Positions 55,896 through 64,000 of a stretch of DNA of 64,000 bases are shown one piece after another. The position numbers and the translations under genes were made by a program. Positions within the stretch are counted from its first letter, which is position 1. The number at the start of each line of letters is the position of its first letter. Under the pieces are notes generated by a model that saw only the letters and a list, made by a program, of their open reading frames with translations, had not been told where the DNA came from and searched no databases. The stretch is taken from assembly GCF_027923905.1 (NCBI RefSeq), contig NZ_AP026966.1:3969001-4033000 (forward strand), in the 5' to 3' direction. This DNA is from Massilia varians (GTDB lineage Bacteria; Pseudomonadota; Gammaproteobacteria; Burkholderiales; Burkholderiaceae_D).

Positions 55896-56368
55896 TTCTT
55901 CAGTTCCTCTACCAGGGCGTCGATTTTCTGGTCGTTCATGAACGAGCACATGCGGTGGTTATTCACCAGCATCACCGGCGCGTCGCCGCAGGCGCCCATG
56001 CACTCGCCTTCGACCAGGGTGAACTGGCCGTCCGCGGTGGTTTCGCGGTAGTCGATGCCCAGCTTGTCCTTCAGGTACTGGCCGGCGCGCTCGCCGCCCG
56101 ACAGGGCGCACGGCAGGTTGGTGCAGACCGTGATCTTGGCCTTGCCAACCGGCTTCAGGTTGTACATGTTGTAGAAGGTCGCCACTTCCTGCACGGCGAT
56201 GGCCGGCATGCCGATGTAGTCGGCGACTTCCTGCATGGTTTCCGGCGACAGCCAGCCCAGTTCGACCTGGGCGTGGGCCAGCGAGGCCATCACGGCCGAC
56301 TGGCGTTGATCGGCTGGGTACTTGGCCAGCTCGCGATCAATTTTCTTGTAGGTTTCCTGCGATAACAT
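55892..56368 (-). CDS. nuoE: NADH-quinone oxidoreductase subunit E
   Basis: 158 residues, thioredoxin-like. Ligands for the 2Fe-2S cluster N1a are in [11 protein letters not shown] and [11 protein letters not shown]. It pairs with NuoF. Start [14 protein letters not shown] at 56368, 17 bp downstream of nuoD, chosen because homology starts there. Confidence 0.96.
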   Translation of the reverse strand: MLSQETYKKIDRELAKYPADQRQSAVMASLAHAQVELGWLSPETMQEVADYIGMPAIAVQEVATFYNMYNLKPVGKAKITVCTNLPCALSGGERAGQYLKDKLGIDYRETTADGQFTLVEGECMGACGDAPVMLVNNHRMCSFMNDQKIDALVEELKK

Positions 56369-56385
56369 AATTCTTTCCTGCCCTC

Positions 56386-57639
56386 TTAGCGGTCGATACT
56401 GCCGAACACGATGTCCTGGGTGCCGATGATCGCGACCGCGTCGGCGATCATGTGACCGCGCGACATTTCGTCGAGGCTCTGCAGGTGGACGTAGTCCGGG
56501 GTGCGGATCTTCAGGCGGTACGGCTTGTTGGCGCCGTCCGAGACGATGTAGATGCCGAACTCGCCCTTCGGGTGCTCGACCGCCGCGTAGGCCTCGCCTT
56601 CCGGCACGTGGAAGCCTTCGGTGAACAGCTTGAAGTGGTGGATCAGCGATTCCATGTTGGACTTCATGTCCATGCGGTTCGGCGGCGCGATCTTGTGGTT
56701 GTCGATCATCACCGGACCCTGGTTCACGCGCAGCCAGGCGATGCACTGCTTGATGATGCGGTTCGACTGGCGCATTTCTTCCACGCGCACCAGGTAGCGG
56801 TCGTAGGAGTCGCCGTTGGTGCCGACCGGGATGTCGAACTCGACCTTGTCATAGGCCGCGTAGGGCTGGGTCTTGCGCAGGTCCCAGGCCACGCCCGAGC
56901 CGCGCAGCATGGCGCCGGAGAAGCCCATCGCTTTCGCGTCTTCCGGCGACACCACGCCGATGCCGACGGTACGCTGCTTCCAGATACGGTTATCGGTCAG
57001 CAGGGTTTCGTATTCGTCGACGTAGCCGTCGAAACGCTTCGTGAACGCATCGATGAAGTCCAGCACCGAACCCTGGCGGTCGCGATTCAGTTCGTCGATC
57101 GCCTTCTTCGAGCGGATCGGCGACTCGCGGTGCTGCGGCATGCGGTCCGGCAGGTCGCGGTACACGCCGCCCGGGCGGTAGTAGGCCGCGTGCATGCGCG
57201 CGCCCGACACCGCCTCGTAGACGTCGAACAGGTCTTCGCGGTCACGGAAGGCGTACAGGAAGGGACCCATGGCGCCGATGTCGAGCGCGTGCGCGCCCAG
57301 CCACATCAGGTGGTTCAGGATACGGGTGATCTCGTCGAACATCGTGCGGATGTACTGCGCGCGGATCGGGGCTTCGATGCCCAGCAGCTTTTCGATCGCC
57401 AGCACGTAGCCGTGCTCGTTGCACATCATCGACACGTAGTCCAGGCGGTCCATGTACGGGACCGACTGCAGGTAGGTGCGGGTCTCGGCCAGCTTCTCGG
57501 TGCCGCGGTGCAGCAGGCCGATGTGCGGGTCGGCGCGCTGGATCACTTCGCCGTCCAGTTCCAGCACAAGGCGCAGCACGCCGTGCGCTGCCGGGTGCTG
57601 CGGACCAAAGTTCAGGGTGTAATTCTTAAGCTCAGCCAT
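56386..57639 (-). CDS. nuoD: NADH-quinone oxidoreductase subunit D
   Basis: 417 residues, 49 kDa-type quinone-site subunit. The N-terminal [22 protein letters not shown] and [12 protein letters not shown], with quinone-binding His and Tyr, and the C-terminal DIVFGSIDR are conserved. Separate from nuoC (not fused as in enterics). The ATG shares one base with the nuoC stop. Confidence 0.97.
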   Translation of the reverse strand: MAELKNYTLNFGPQHPAAHGVLRLVLELDGEVIQRADPHIGLLHRGTEKLAETRTYLQSVPYMDRLDYVSMMCNEHGYVLAIEKLLGIEAPIRAQYIRTMFDEITRILNHLMWLGAHALDIGAMGPFLYAFRDREDLFDVYEAVSGARMHAAYYRPGGVYRDLPDRMPQHRESPIRSKKAIDELNRDRQGSVLDFIDAFTKRFDGYVDEYETLLTDNRIWKQRTVGIGVVSPEDAKAMGFSGAMLRGSGVAWDLRKTQPYAAYDKVEFDIPVGTNGDSYDRYLVRVEEMRQSNRIIKQCIAWLRVNQGPVMIDNHKIAPPNRMDMKSNMESLIHHFKLFTEGFHVPEGEAYAAVEHPKGEFGIYIVSDGANKPYRLKIRTPDYVHLQSLDEMSRGHMIADAVAIIGTQDIVFGSIDR

Positions 57640-58235
57640 TATTTCGATGTCCCGTAGGTTTCTTCGCGGATCACGCGCGGGATGTTCTCGCGCGGTTCGA
57701 TCGTCACCGGTTGGTAGATCACGCGTTTCTGTTCAGGGTCGTAGCGCATCTCGACATAGCCCGTGATCGGGAAGTCCTTGCGGAACGGGTGGCCGATGAA
57801 GCCGTAGTCGGTCAGGATGCGGCGCAGGTCGCCGTGACCGTCGAACAGGATGCCGAACAGGTCGAAGGCTTCGCGCTCGAACCAGTTGGCGGCGCGCCAG
57901 ATCGGCGTGATCGATTCGACCATCGGCATGTCGTCGTCCACGCAGAAGGTGCGCACGCGCACGCGCCAGTTGTGCTGGAGCGAGAGCAGGTGCACGACCA
58001 CCGCGAAGCGCGGACCGTCCCAGGTGCCTTCACCATATTGGGAGTAGTCGACGCCGCACAGGTCGATCATTTCTTCGAAGGCGAGTGCGGGGTCGTCGCG
58101 CAGCGCCTGCATCGTCTTGATGTAGTCGGCGGCCTTGACCACCACAGTCACTTCGCCCAGCGCCTGCTTGATGGCGGCGCCCTCGCCCAGTGCGTTTTTC
58201 AGGGCGAGTTCAAGGGTTTCGAGTTTCGTCGTCAT
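57639..58235 (-). CDS. nuoC: NADH-quinone oxidoreductase subunit C
   Basis: 198 residues, 30 kDa subunit. The signature is [19 protein letters not shown], followed by [20 protein letters not shown]. Starts 15 bp after nuoB. Confidence 0.97.
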   Translation of the reverse strand: MTTKLETLELALKNALGEGAAIKQALGEVTVVVKAADYIKTMQALRDDPALAFEEMIDLCGVDYSQYGEGTWDGPRFAVVVHLLSLQHNWRVRVRTFCVDDDMPMVESITPIWRAANWFEREAFDLFGILFDGHGDLRRILTDYGFIGHPFRKDFPITGYVEMRYDPEQKRVIYQPVTIEPRENIPRVIREETYGTSK

Positions 58236-58250
58236 GGTGTTTCGCTGTTC

Positions 58251-58727
58251 TTAGCGCGCGATGGTGTTGGTGCGCTTGATCTTGTTCTGCAGCTGCAGGA
58301 TGCCGTACAGCAGGGCTTCCGCGGTCGGCGGGCAACCCGGCACGTACACGTCGACCGGCACGATACGGTCGCAGCCGCGCACCACCGAGTACGAGTAGTG
58401 GTAGTAGCCGCCGCCGTTGGCGCAGGACCCCATCGAGATCACCCAGCGCGGTTCGGCCATCTGGTCGTACACCTTGCGCAGGGCGGGAGCCATCTTGTTG
58501 CACAGCGTGCCGGCGACGATCATCACGTCGGACTGGCGCGGCGACGGGCGGAACACAATGCCAAAACGGTCGAGATCGTAGCGGGCAGCGCCCACATGCA
58601 TCATCTCGACCGCGCAGCATGCCAGGCCAAACGTCATCGGGAACATCGATCCCGTGCGTGCCCAGTTGATCAGCTTATCGGCTGTGGTGGTAATGAAACC
58701 TTCGTTTAATACGCCTTCAATTGCCAT
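58251..58727 (-). CDS. nuoB: NADH-quinone oxidoreductase subunit B
   Basis: 158 residues. It holds cluster N2 with adjacent Cys in [11 protein letters not shown] and further Cys in [20 protein letters not shown] and VPGCPP. It passes electrons to quinone. Follows nuoA by 3 bp. Confidence 0.97.
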   Translation of the reverse strand: MAIEGVLNEGFITTTADKLINWARTGSMFPMTFGLACCAVEMMHVGAARYDLDRFGIVFRPSPRQSDVMIVAGTLCNKMAPALRKVYDQMAEPRWVISMGSCANGGGYYHYSYSVVRGCDRIVPVDVYVPGCPPTAEALLYGILQLQNKIKRTNTIAR

Positions 58728-58730
58728 GGC

Positions 58731-59090
58731 TTATTCCCAATCAAGGGCACCTTTCTTCCAGATGTACCAGAAGCCCACGACGAATTCGGCGATGAACACC
58801 ATCATCGTGATGAAACCGGTCCAGCCCAGTTCGCGCATCGAGACGCCCCATGGGAAGAAGAATGCCGTTTCCAGATCAAACAAAATAAACAGGATCGCCA
58901 CCAGGTAGTAGCGAACGTCGAACTTCATGCGCGCATCTTCGAAGGCTTCGAAGCCGCATTCATACGGGGACAGCTTGGCGGCGTCCGGGCGGTGCGGACC
59001 CAGGATACGGCCGAGCACCTGCGGAGCGACACCGACGCCGATGCCAATCAGGATAAAGAGAAGAACGGGGAGATAATTTTCGAGGTTCAC
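58731..59090 (-). CDS. nuoA: NADH-quinone oxidoreductase subunit A (GTG start)
   Basis: 119 residues, three helices; [20 protein letters not shown] is diagnostic. The family start reads [12 protein letters not shown], matching a GTG at 59088-59090; no ATG lies nearby and the longer frame upstream is not conserved. An AGG seven bases before supports the GTG. First gene of the 14-gene operon. Confidence 0.93.
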   Translation of the reverse strand: MNLENYLPVLLFILIGIGVGVAPQVLGRILGPHRPDAAKLSPYECGFEAFEDARMKFDVRYYLVAILFILFDLETAFFFPWGVSMRELGWTGFITMMVFIAEFVVGFWYIWKKGALDWE

Positions 59091-59211
59091 GTGAAGCCTA
59101 TTTGAACGATCGGTTAATGAAACACTGCAGGGCTGCAGCGCCGAGTCGCGCGAACCTGGCCGGAGGAGAACTCCGTTGAATGCCACCAGGACCGTACAAC
59201 TGATCCTCGTG

Positions 59212-59261
59212 AAAAAGCCAGCTCAGGCAGGAGAGCGATCGCTCATGCGCCCTTGCTGGCT
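59212..59261 (-). terminator. Terminator after tRNA-Leu
   Basis: On the minus strand AGCCAGC (59255-59261) pairs with GCTGGCT (59216-59222); an inner GAGCGATCGCTC palindrome makes a second hairpin, followed by TTTTT. It begins 12 bp past the tRNA 3' end and separates it from the nuo operon, whose promoter should lie in 59091-59211. Confidence 0.65.
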
Positions 59262-59272
59262 CTTTCGTATAT

Positions 59273-59357
59273 TGGTGCCGACGGCGAGACTCGAACTCGC
59301 ACAGCTTGCGCCACTACCCCCTCAAGATAGCGTGTCTACCAATTTCACCACGTCGGC
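59273..59357 (-). tRNA. tRNA-Leu (anticodon GAG)
   Basis: 85 bases with a full cloverleaf: acceptor GCCGACG/CGTCGGC, D arm GTGAAATTGGTAGAC, anticodon stem CTATC/GGTAG with loop TTGAGGG (anticodon GAG), a long variable arm typical of class II tRNA-Leu, and T arm GCGAGTTCGAGTCTCGC. The CCA end is encoded. It reads CUC and CUU. Between secG and nuoA, as in other Burkholderiales. Confidence 0.97.
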
Positions 59358-59581
59358 TGGAGACCAGTATTTTACCCTGCTTTAGCACTACTTTTCAATG
59401 CACAAATTGCGCTATCACAAGGAAATTACGCAATTACTCAACATTTCTTTTGATGCCAGCCATCTTTACTGCAGGGTTGGCAGCTTAAAGGGCTGCCCAT
59501 CCTTCACAACCATGCACCCTGCCCGATGGCGAGGCGCATTCTACTCCTAATCTGGAACGGGCGTGCGGCCCGGGCCAGGAA

Positions 59582-60073
59582 TTACTTGGTCGGTGCCGGT
59601 GCAGGTGCGGCGGGCGCAGCTGCGGCTGGAGCGGCCGGCGCCGGAGCGGCTTCGCCCGGCGCGGCAGGCACGGCAACGCCCGGGGTCTGCGGGATGTCGT
59701 TGGCCGGAACGGCGGTGGTCGCGCCGGCGTTCGGGCCCGCGCCCGGGACGTCGGTCGGAATGCCAGTGGCTGGCGCCTGCGAGGACGGCACGGTGACGCG
59801 CTCCATCACGCCGCCATCGGTGCCGGCGGCGGTACGGCCATTGCTGTGCCAGGCCAGCGCCAGGGTCGATGCAAAGAACACCGCGGCCGCGACGGCGGTC
59901 GACTTCGACAGGAAGTTCGACGAGCCCGAGGCGCCGAACAGGCTGCCCGAGGCGCCCGAACCGAAGGCCGCGCCCATGTCGGCGCCCTTGCCGTGCTGGA
60001 CCAGCACCAGGCCGATGATGGCCAGGGCAGAAATAACCTGCACAACAATAATCAGATTGAACACGGTGTTCAT
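59582..60073 (-). CDS. secG: Preprotein translocase subunit SecG
   Basis: 163 residues. Two helices (about 2-22 and 57-75) surround the cytosolic GADMGAAFGSGASGSLFGAS loop that is the family mark. SecG aids the SecA cycle in SecYEG. The Ala/Pro-rich C-terminal extension (about 110-163) makes it longer than the roughly 110 residues of E. coli SecG. 90 bp after tpiA. Confidence 0.95.
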   Translation of the reverse strand: MNTVFNLIIVVQVISALAIIGLVLVQHGKGADMGAAFGSGASGSLFGASGSSNFLSKSTAVAAAVFFASTLALAWHSNGRTAAGTDGGVMERVTVPSSQAPATGIPTDVPGAGPNAGATTAVPANDIPQTPGVAVPAAPGEAAPAPAAPAAAAPAAPAPAPTK

Positions 60074-60163
60074 TACAATTCCATTTCCAAGTTAAACGAC
60101 GTCGATTGACTGCTATGAATGCTCTATCTCTAAAGCTTGATTACTTTTGAAACTGTGAATCTC

Positions 60164-60913
60164 TCAATTCGCTGAGCGAATGATGCCGAGGAAGTCCGCC
60201 GCTTTCAGCGCCGCACCGCCGATCAGGCCGCCGTCAATATCCGGCTGCGCCATCAGGTCCGCCGCATTATCCGGCTTCATGCTGCCGCCGTACAGCACCA
60301 GCGTGCGCTGCGCGGCATCGGCGTTGCATCCGCGCAGTTTCTGGCGCAGGCCGGCGTGAACTTCCTGGGCCATTTCCGGAGTTGCGGTCTTGCCGGTGCC
60401 GATCGCCCACACCGGCTCGTAGGCCAGCACGATCTTGTCGACGGCGTCAACGCCCACCGCTTCCAGCACGGCTTCCAGCTGGGCATTGACCACTTCCATG
60501 GTCTGCCCCGCTTCGCGCTGCTCCAGGGTTTCGCCGATGCAGACGATCGGGGTCAGACCGGCCTCGAGCGCGGCCTTGGCCTTCCTGGCAACCAGTTCGT
60601 TGGTCTCGCCGTGGTAGGCGCGGCGCTCCGAGTGGCCGACGATCACGTAGCGGCTGCCGAAATCCTGCAGCATCGACATGCACACTTCGCCGGTATAGGC
60701 GCCCACCGGATGGCAGGACACGTCCTGCGCACCCCAGGCGACCGGGGAACCCTTGAGAATTTCTTCGCACTGGAACAGGTAGGGCGCCGGCACGCACACC
60801 GCCACCTGGGCCCGGGCATCGCCCAGACCTTCGAGGATGCCGTGCAGGAGCGCGGCATTGGCAGCACGGCTGCCGTTCATTTTCCAGTTACCTACGACGA
60901 GCTTGGGACGCAT
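60164..60913 (-). CDS. tpiA: Triosephosphate isomerase
   Basis: 249 residues, standard TIM barrel. Catalytic Lys in VVGNWKMNG, His in [10 protein letters not shown] (about residue 97) and Glu in [26 protein letters not shown] is the phosphate loop. It interconverts DHAP and glyceraldehyde 3-phosphate. Upstream of secG on the same strand, usual in this group. Confidence 0.97.
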   Translation of the reverse strand: MRPKLVVGNWKMNGSRAANAALLHGILEGLGDARAQVAVCVPAPYLFQCEEILKGSPVAWGAQDVSCHPVGAYTGEVCMSMLQDFGSRYVIVGHSERRAYHGETNELVARKAKAALEAGLTPIVCIGETLEQREAGQTMEVVNAQLEAVLEAVGVDAVDKIVLAYEPVWAIGTGKTATPEMAQEVHAGLRQKLRGCNADAAQRTLVLYGGSMKPDNAADLMAQPDIDGGLIGGAALKAADFLGIIRSAN

Positions 60914-61021
60914 AGAACCCCATCTTTTAATTTAACCCGCTATTCTAGCGGTCGAATATGTGGCGGTCAAACAATGGCTGAGCCATTCTGCGAGCGCCAC
61001 TTCCCTTTTTGATTCAATCTC

Positions 61022-62002
61022 TTAGACCACTTCCAATACGATTTTGCCCACGTGCGTGCTCGACTCCATCAGCGCGTGTGCCTCGGCTGCCTGGGCCAGC
61101 GGGAAGCTCCGGTAAATGACCGGCTTGAGTTTGCCCTGCTCGAACAGCGGCCAGACCCGCTCGCGCAGGCTGCGCGCGATCGCGGCCTTGAACGCGACCG
61201 GGCGCGGGCGCAGCGTCGAGCCGGTGATGCAGAGGCGGCGGCGCAGCACCTGGCCCAGGTCGATCTCGGCTTTCGCGCCGCCCAGCAGCGCGATCAGGGC
61301 GATGCGGCCATCGTCGGCCAGGCAATCGATCTCGCGCGGGATGTAGTCGCCGGCCACCATGTCCAGGATCACGTCGACGCCCTTCCCGCCGGTCAGCTCC
61401 TTCACGACCTGCGCGAAATCCTCGCTGCGGTAATTGATGCCGCGTTCGGCGCCGAGCTGCTCGCAGGCGCGGCACTTCTCATCGGACCCCGCGGTGGCGA
61501 ACACGCGGTGCCCCAGCGCCGTGGCGAGCTGGATCGCGGTGACGCCGATGCCCGAGGTGCCGCCCTGCACCAGCAGCGATTCACCCGGCGCCAGGCGGGC
61601 GCGGTCGAACACATTTGACCAAACGGTAAAAAAAGTCTCGGGCAGCGAGGCCGCGGCCAAGAGGCTCAGGCCTTGCGGCACCGGCAGGCACTGTTCAAGC
61701 GGAGCGGTGCAGTATTCGGCATAGCCGCCGCCCTGGACCAGCGCGCACACCAGGTCGCCCTTGGCAAAGCCGGCGGCCGCGTAGTCGCCGTCGACGATCT
61801 CGCCGGCCACTTCCAGGCCCGGCAGATCGGAGGCGCCGGGCGGCACCGGGTATTTGCCGAGCCGCTGCAGCACGTCGGGGCGGTTGATGCCGGCCGCGTG
61901 CACCTTGATCAACACCTCGCCGGCCTTGGGCACCGGCACAGGACGCTCGCACAGCTGCAGGACGTCCGGCTTGCCGGGCTGCGTGATTTCGATGGCGCGC
62001 AT
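61022..62002 (-). CDS. NAD(P)H-quinone oxidoreductase, PIG3/zeta-crystallin type
   Basis: 326 residues of the medium-chain dehydrogenase family without the zinc sites. AAGINRPDVLQRLGKYPVPP and the Rossmann LLVQGGTSGIGVTAIQLATA (near 140) match the PIG3-type quinone oxidoreductases. It reduces quinones with NADPH. The gene is 108 bp upstream of tpiA and on the same strand. Confidence 0.92.
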   Translation of the reverse strand: MRAIEITQPGKPDVLQLCERPVPVPKAGEVLIKVHAAGINRPDVLQRLGKYPVPPGASDLPGLEVAGEIVDGDYAAAGFAKGDLVCALVQGGGYAEYCTAPLEQCLPVPQGLSLLAAASLPETFFTVWSNVFDRARLAPGESLLVQGGTSGIGVTAIQLATALGHRVFATAGSDEKCRACEQLGAERGINYRSEDFAQVVKELTGGKGVDVILDMVAGDYIPREIDCLADDGRIALIALLGGAKAEIDLGQVLRRRLCITGSTLRPRPVAFKAAIARSLRERVWPLFEQGKLKPVIYRSFPLAQAAEAHALMESSTHVGKIVLEVV

Positions 62003-62071
62003 GGGAACTCCCGTGTTAAAAAAACCACAATTGTAAGGGAGCCGGGGAAAACCTGCGCGCCCCGCGTCGCA

Positions 62072-62542
62072 TCAACCCGTCCAGCGCGTGCTGCGCCTAC
62101 CGCAGAATTCCACGTGCGGCATGCAGTAGCCACGATCCTGGCGGACGAACGTGCGGCCATCGCGGGACTGCAGGCGCAGGGTCGCCCGGAAGTCGGCGCC
62201 GAACTTGTGGTCGTTAGGGTAGCTGGGAATGTTAGGCATGGGCACCAGTCCGAACTCGAGGAGCATGCTCGCTGCCGCCAGCGCATCCGGCGCGATGCCA
62301 TGCCTGCCAAGCGCCTCGCGCAGGTTCAGTGCCCAGCTGCGCGCCATACTGCTGCATGCAGGAAAATCCGGCCGTGCGCGGCCATGGAGCACATCGATCT
62401 CGACCCGGTTGCCGCAGGCGCGCGCTTGCGTGTACAGCACGCCGAGCGCCCAATAACCGTCGATGTCGTTGTAGCGGGTGAGAAACTTGGAGAGGAGACC
62501 TGCGGTGATGTGATTGAATTTGCGTCTGGCAATCATGTCCAT
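62072..62542 (-). CDS. Hypothetical protein
   Basis: 156 residues, start MDMIARRKF; Met3 is an alternative. Soluble, four Cys. Segments HITAGLLSKFLTRYNDIDGY, RSWALNLREALGRHGI and FRATLRLQSRDGRTF suggest a helical first half and beta second half. I recognise no family. Same strand as the quinone oxidoreductase, 69 bp upstream of it. Confidence 0.6.
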   Translation of the reverse strand: MDMIARRKFNHITAGLLSKFLTRYNDIDGYWALGVLYTQARACGNRVEIDVLHGRARPDFPACSSMARSWALNLREALGRHGIAPDALAAASMLLEFGLVPMPNIPSYPNDHKFGADFRATLRLQSRDGRTFVRQDRGYCMPHVEFCGRRSTRWTG

Positions 62543-62629
62543 GCCTCATCGATCGCCGGATGCCTGGCATCACGCGGCAAATCGATCAAGATGGATGGGC
62601 CAGGGGGTCAGACTACCACAATCGCAGCT

Positions 62630-62866
62630 TCACGAGCGCATCTGGCGCTGCGGCGCCTGCATGACGCTGACACCCACCAGGGTATCGCGCCGCAGGCGCA
62701 CGCGCGTATGCGGGGTGCGGATCCCGGCCGCCATGCCCCAGGCCGCGGCCCAGCGCAGCGCCCGGTCCGTTTCCGGTCCGAAGGGCCGCGCTGCCGCGGC
62801 CCGGTTCAGCGCGGCCGACATGCGCTGCATTGCGTAAAGCTTTTTCATCGAAACGATCTTTGCCAT
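62630..62866 (-). CDS. Small basic hypothetical protein
   Basis: 78 residues, Arg/Ala rich: MAKIVSMKKLYAMQRMSAAL then WAAAWGMAAGIRTPHTRVRL. No membrane segment or known domain. It is 43 bp downstream of the MYG1 gene. Coding status is uncertain; a short frame of this composition can occur by chance in high-GC DNA. Confidence 0.4.
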   Translation of the reverse strand: MAKIVSMKKLYAMQRMSAALNRAAAARPFGPETDRALRWAAAWGMAAGIRTPHTRVRLRRDTLVGVSVMQAPQRQMRS

Positions 62867-62909
62867 GGAGCCAAGATACGGTCTCGCGCCGGGACTGACC
62901 GTGCCTTAC

Positions 62910-63902
62910 CTAACTCAGTGCGGCTGCCGCTTCGCGCGGGACGAACAGCGGGCTCAGGCCGGCGTCGACAGCCTGCAGCGCCTGCAGGGCCATCGCATAG
63001 GCGCCCTCGTAGGATTTTGCGGCGGCAATGAAGCGGCCGTTGTGGCAGAACTTCGCATCCGGCACGCCGGTCACCGCGGCCAGGTCGGCGTCGCGCAGGC
63101 CGGCCCAGCTTTCCGGCAGGTCGGCGCGCGCATCGAAGGTGTCGGTCGTGGCGGGCACGGTGTGCAGCATGTAGCGGTCTTCCGACAGGCTGTGGCTGAG
63201 CACGAAGAGCACCTTCGGCATTTCCTTGCGCACCACCGAGCTCCAGGGCAAGGCCGCATTCTTCAGGAACAGCAGCCGGCCGTTCTCCAGCACCTGCGCC
63301 TGGCGCACCTGGGCCAGCGCCAGGATGGCGCCGACGCGGTACTTGACCGAATTGACGATCACCTCGGTCAGAAAGTCCATCGCCTTGCGGAACTGGGCCA
63401 GGCGGTAGGCGTCGGCCTGCTCGCCGTAGCCCAGGCGCTGCTCGTCCATCCAGTTCGGATTGAAGCCCGACACCACCGCCGACATGCCGTAGCCGCCCGG
63501 CGCGTTCTTGGCCGCGCCGACGTCCGACAGGTCGAGGTACTGGACGATGTCGGCATCGATGGCATAGGCCATCTGCTGGGCCGTGTCCTCGTCGAGCTGG
63601 TGGCCGGTGTGCATGGCTGCCAGGTGGGCGACGCAGCGCGCGCCGTAATCGCGCCATACCAGGCCGGCGCTGGCGTAGGGCACGCCGCTGGGGCGCGCGC
63701 CGTCGAAGCCCTTCTGGTGGTGGTCGAAGCGGCCCGCGGCCGGATCCCAGATGCCGCCGACGTCGACCACGAAATCGGCGGCCTCGATGATGGCGCTCTC
63801 GCGTGTCCTGACGATCTCGGCGTCAGGGAAGAGGATGTGCAGGACGGCCACCGCCCATGCGTCGTCCGCATGGAACTTGCCGTTGTGGGTCACGATGACC
63901 AT
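62910..63902 (-). CDS. MYG1 family protein (DHH-like phosphoesterase/exonuclease)
   Basis: 330 residues. The family start is VTHNGKFHADDAWAVAVLHI, with metal-binding His/Asp residues. DFVVDVGGIWDPAAGRFDHH (about 47-66) is the DHH-type site and DEDTAQQMAYAIDADIVQY follows. Eukaryotic MYG1 is a 3'-5' RNA exonuclease; bacterial members are presumed metal-dependent nucleases. Start at 63902 and complete. Confidence 0.9.
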   Translation of the reverse strand: MVIVTHNGKFHADDAWAVAVLHILFPDAEIVRTRESAIIEAADFVVDVGGIWDPAAGRFDHHQKGFDGARPSGVPYASAGLVWRDYGARCVAHLAAMHTGHQLDEDTAQQMAYAIDADIVQYLDLSDVGAAKNAPGGYGMSAVVSGFNPNWMDEQRLGYGEQADAYRLAQFRKAMDFLTEVIVNSVKYRVGAILALAQVRQAQVLENGRLLFLKNAALPWSSVVRKEMPKVLFVLSHSLSEDRYMLHTVPATTDTFDARADLPESWAGLRDADLAAVTGVPDAKFCHNGRFIAAAKSYEGAYAMALQALQAVDAGLSPLFVPREAAAALS

Positions 63903-63945
63903 TGTCGCTCCAAAACTTAAAAATCAGGAGCGCATCATACGCGCT

Positions 63946-64000
63946 TCACCCCGCTTCGGGCGCGAGCCGTTGCGGATGGCTGTACAGGACGTGGCGTCCG
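63946..64000 (-). CDS. C-terminal end of a gene cut by the window edge
   Basis: The last 17 codons of a minus-strand frame, GRHVLYSHPQRLAPEAG, end at TGA (63946-63948), 43 bp upstream of the MYG1 start. The product cannot be identified from this piece. Confidence 0.3.
   Translation of the reverse strand, partial: GRHVLYSHPQRLAPEAG

Noticed and set aside
59091..59211. A defined sigma-70 promoter for the nuo operon
   Set aside because: The gap must hold the promoter, but I could not find a -35/-10 pair good enough to mark.
1..64000. CRISPR array, prophage or integrase-bounded island
   Set aside because: No regularly spaced direct repeats, no integrase and no phage structural genes were seen; the only mobile DNA found is the two IS elements and the MITE-like repeat.

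Overview
The window is a high-GC chromosomal segment of a betaproteobacterium. It is most likely a member of Oxalobacteraceae close to Massilia/Telluria. The evidence is a burkholderialean gene order (tpiA, secG, tRNA-Leu(GAG), nuoA-N, DUF2818, NUDIX hydrolase), a phasin of the PHA-granule type, a PEP-CTERM surface protein and dense two-component signalling. The species call is an inference from gene content, not from a marker search.

Layout. 1-4843: minus-strand RND multidrug efflux operon (MdtA-like adaptor, MdtB-like pump, and the start of an MdtC-like pump cut by the window edge). 5110-8477: signal peptide peptidase SppA and a sodium:solute symporter. 8601-13588: a wrecked type VI secretion accessory island. 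An orphan PAAR spike gene is followed by a frameshifted Tli4-type immunity gene that has lost its start. Next come an IS3-family element sitting at a deletion junction and a vgrG split by an IS5/IS903-type element with a perfect 9-bp target duplication. 13848-20446: an exported protein, a NYN-domain protein with a long Ala-rich tail, a hybrid histidine kinase, a HAF-repeat/PKD exported protein, DUF1810 and DUF3820 proteins. 20488-20652: a small inverted-repeat element (MITE-like). 20680-26020: a compact set encoding a response regulator, a HEAT-repeat membrane protein, a processive-type GT2 glycosyltransferase and an exported barrel-like protein, with a Sir2 deacylase overlapping its end. 26093-30717: a lipoprotein, a Gly-rich-loop membrane protein, a Cache/HAMP/PAS histidine kinase and RibA. 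30827-33243: an exported trypsin-like protease translationally coupled to an FHA-domain membrane protein. 33315-35082: a LytS/AlgZ-type kinase whose LytTR response-regulator partner carries a frameshift and a stop codon. 35208-40636: acyltransferase, phasin, ion channel, VOC protein, FMN reductase, a small unknown and an MFS carrier. 40951-41550: a PEP-CTERM protein behind a good sigma-54-like promoter. 41595-44504: ispF, ispD, an exported HExxH protein, a NUDIX hydrolase and DUF2818. 44518-59090: the complete 14-gene NADH dehydrogenase (complex I) operon, transcribed leftward. 59273-60913: tRNA-Leu, secG and tpiA. 61022-64000: a quinone oxidoreductase, two small unknowns, a MYG1-family protein and a gene tail at the edge.

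How it works together. The housekeeping core (complex I, SecG, TpiA, IspD/F) is intact and conventionally ordered. The accessory parts are envelope and signalling functions. Decay is concentrated in two places, the T6SS island and the LytTR regulator. The least explained assemblies are the regulator-HEAT-GT2-barrel locus and the protease-FHA pair.
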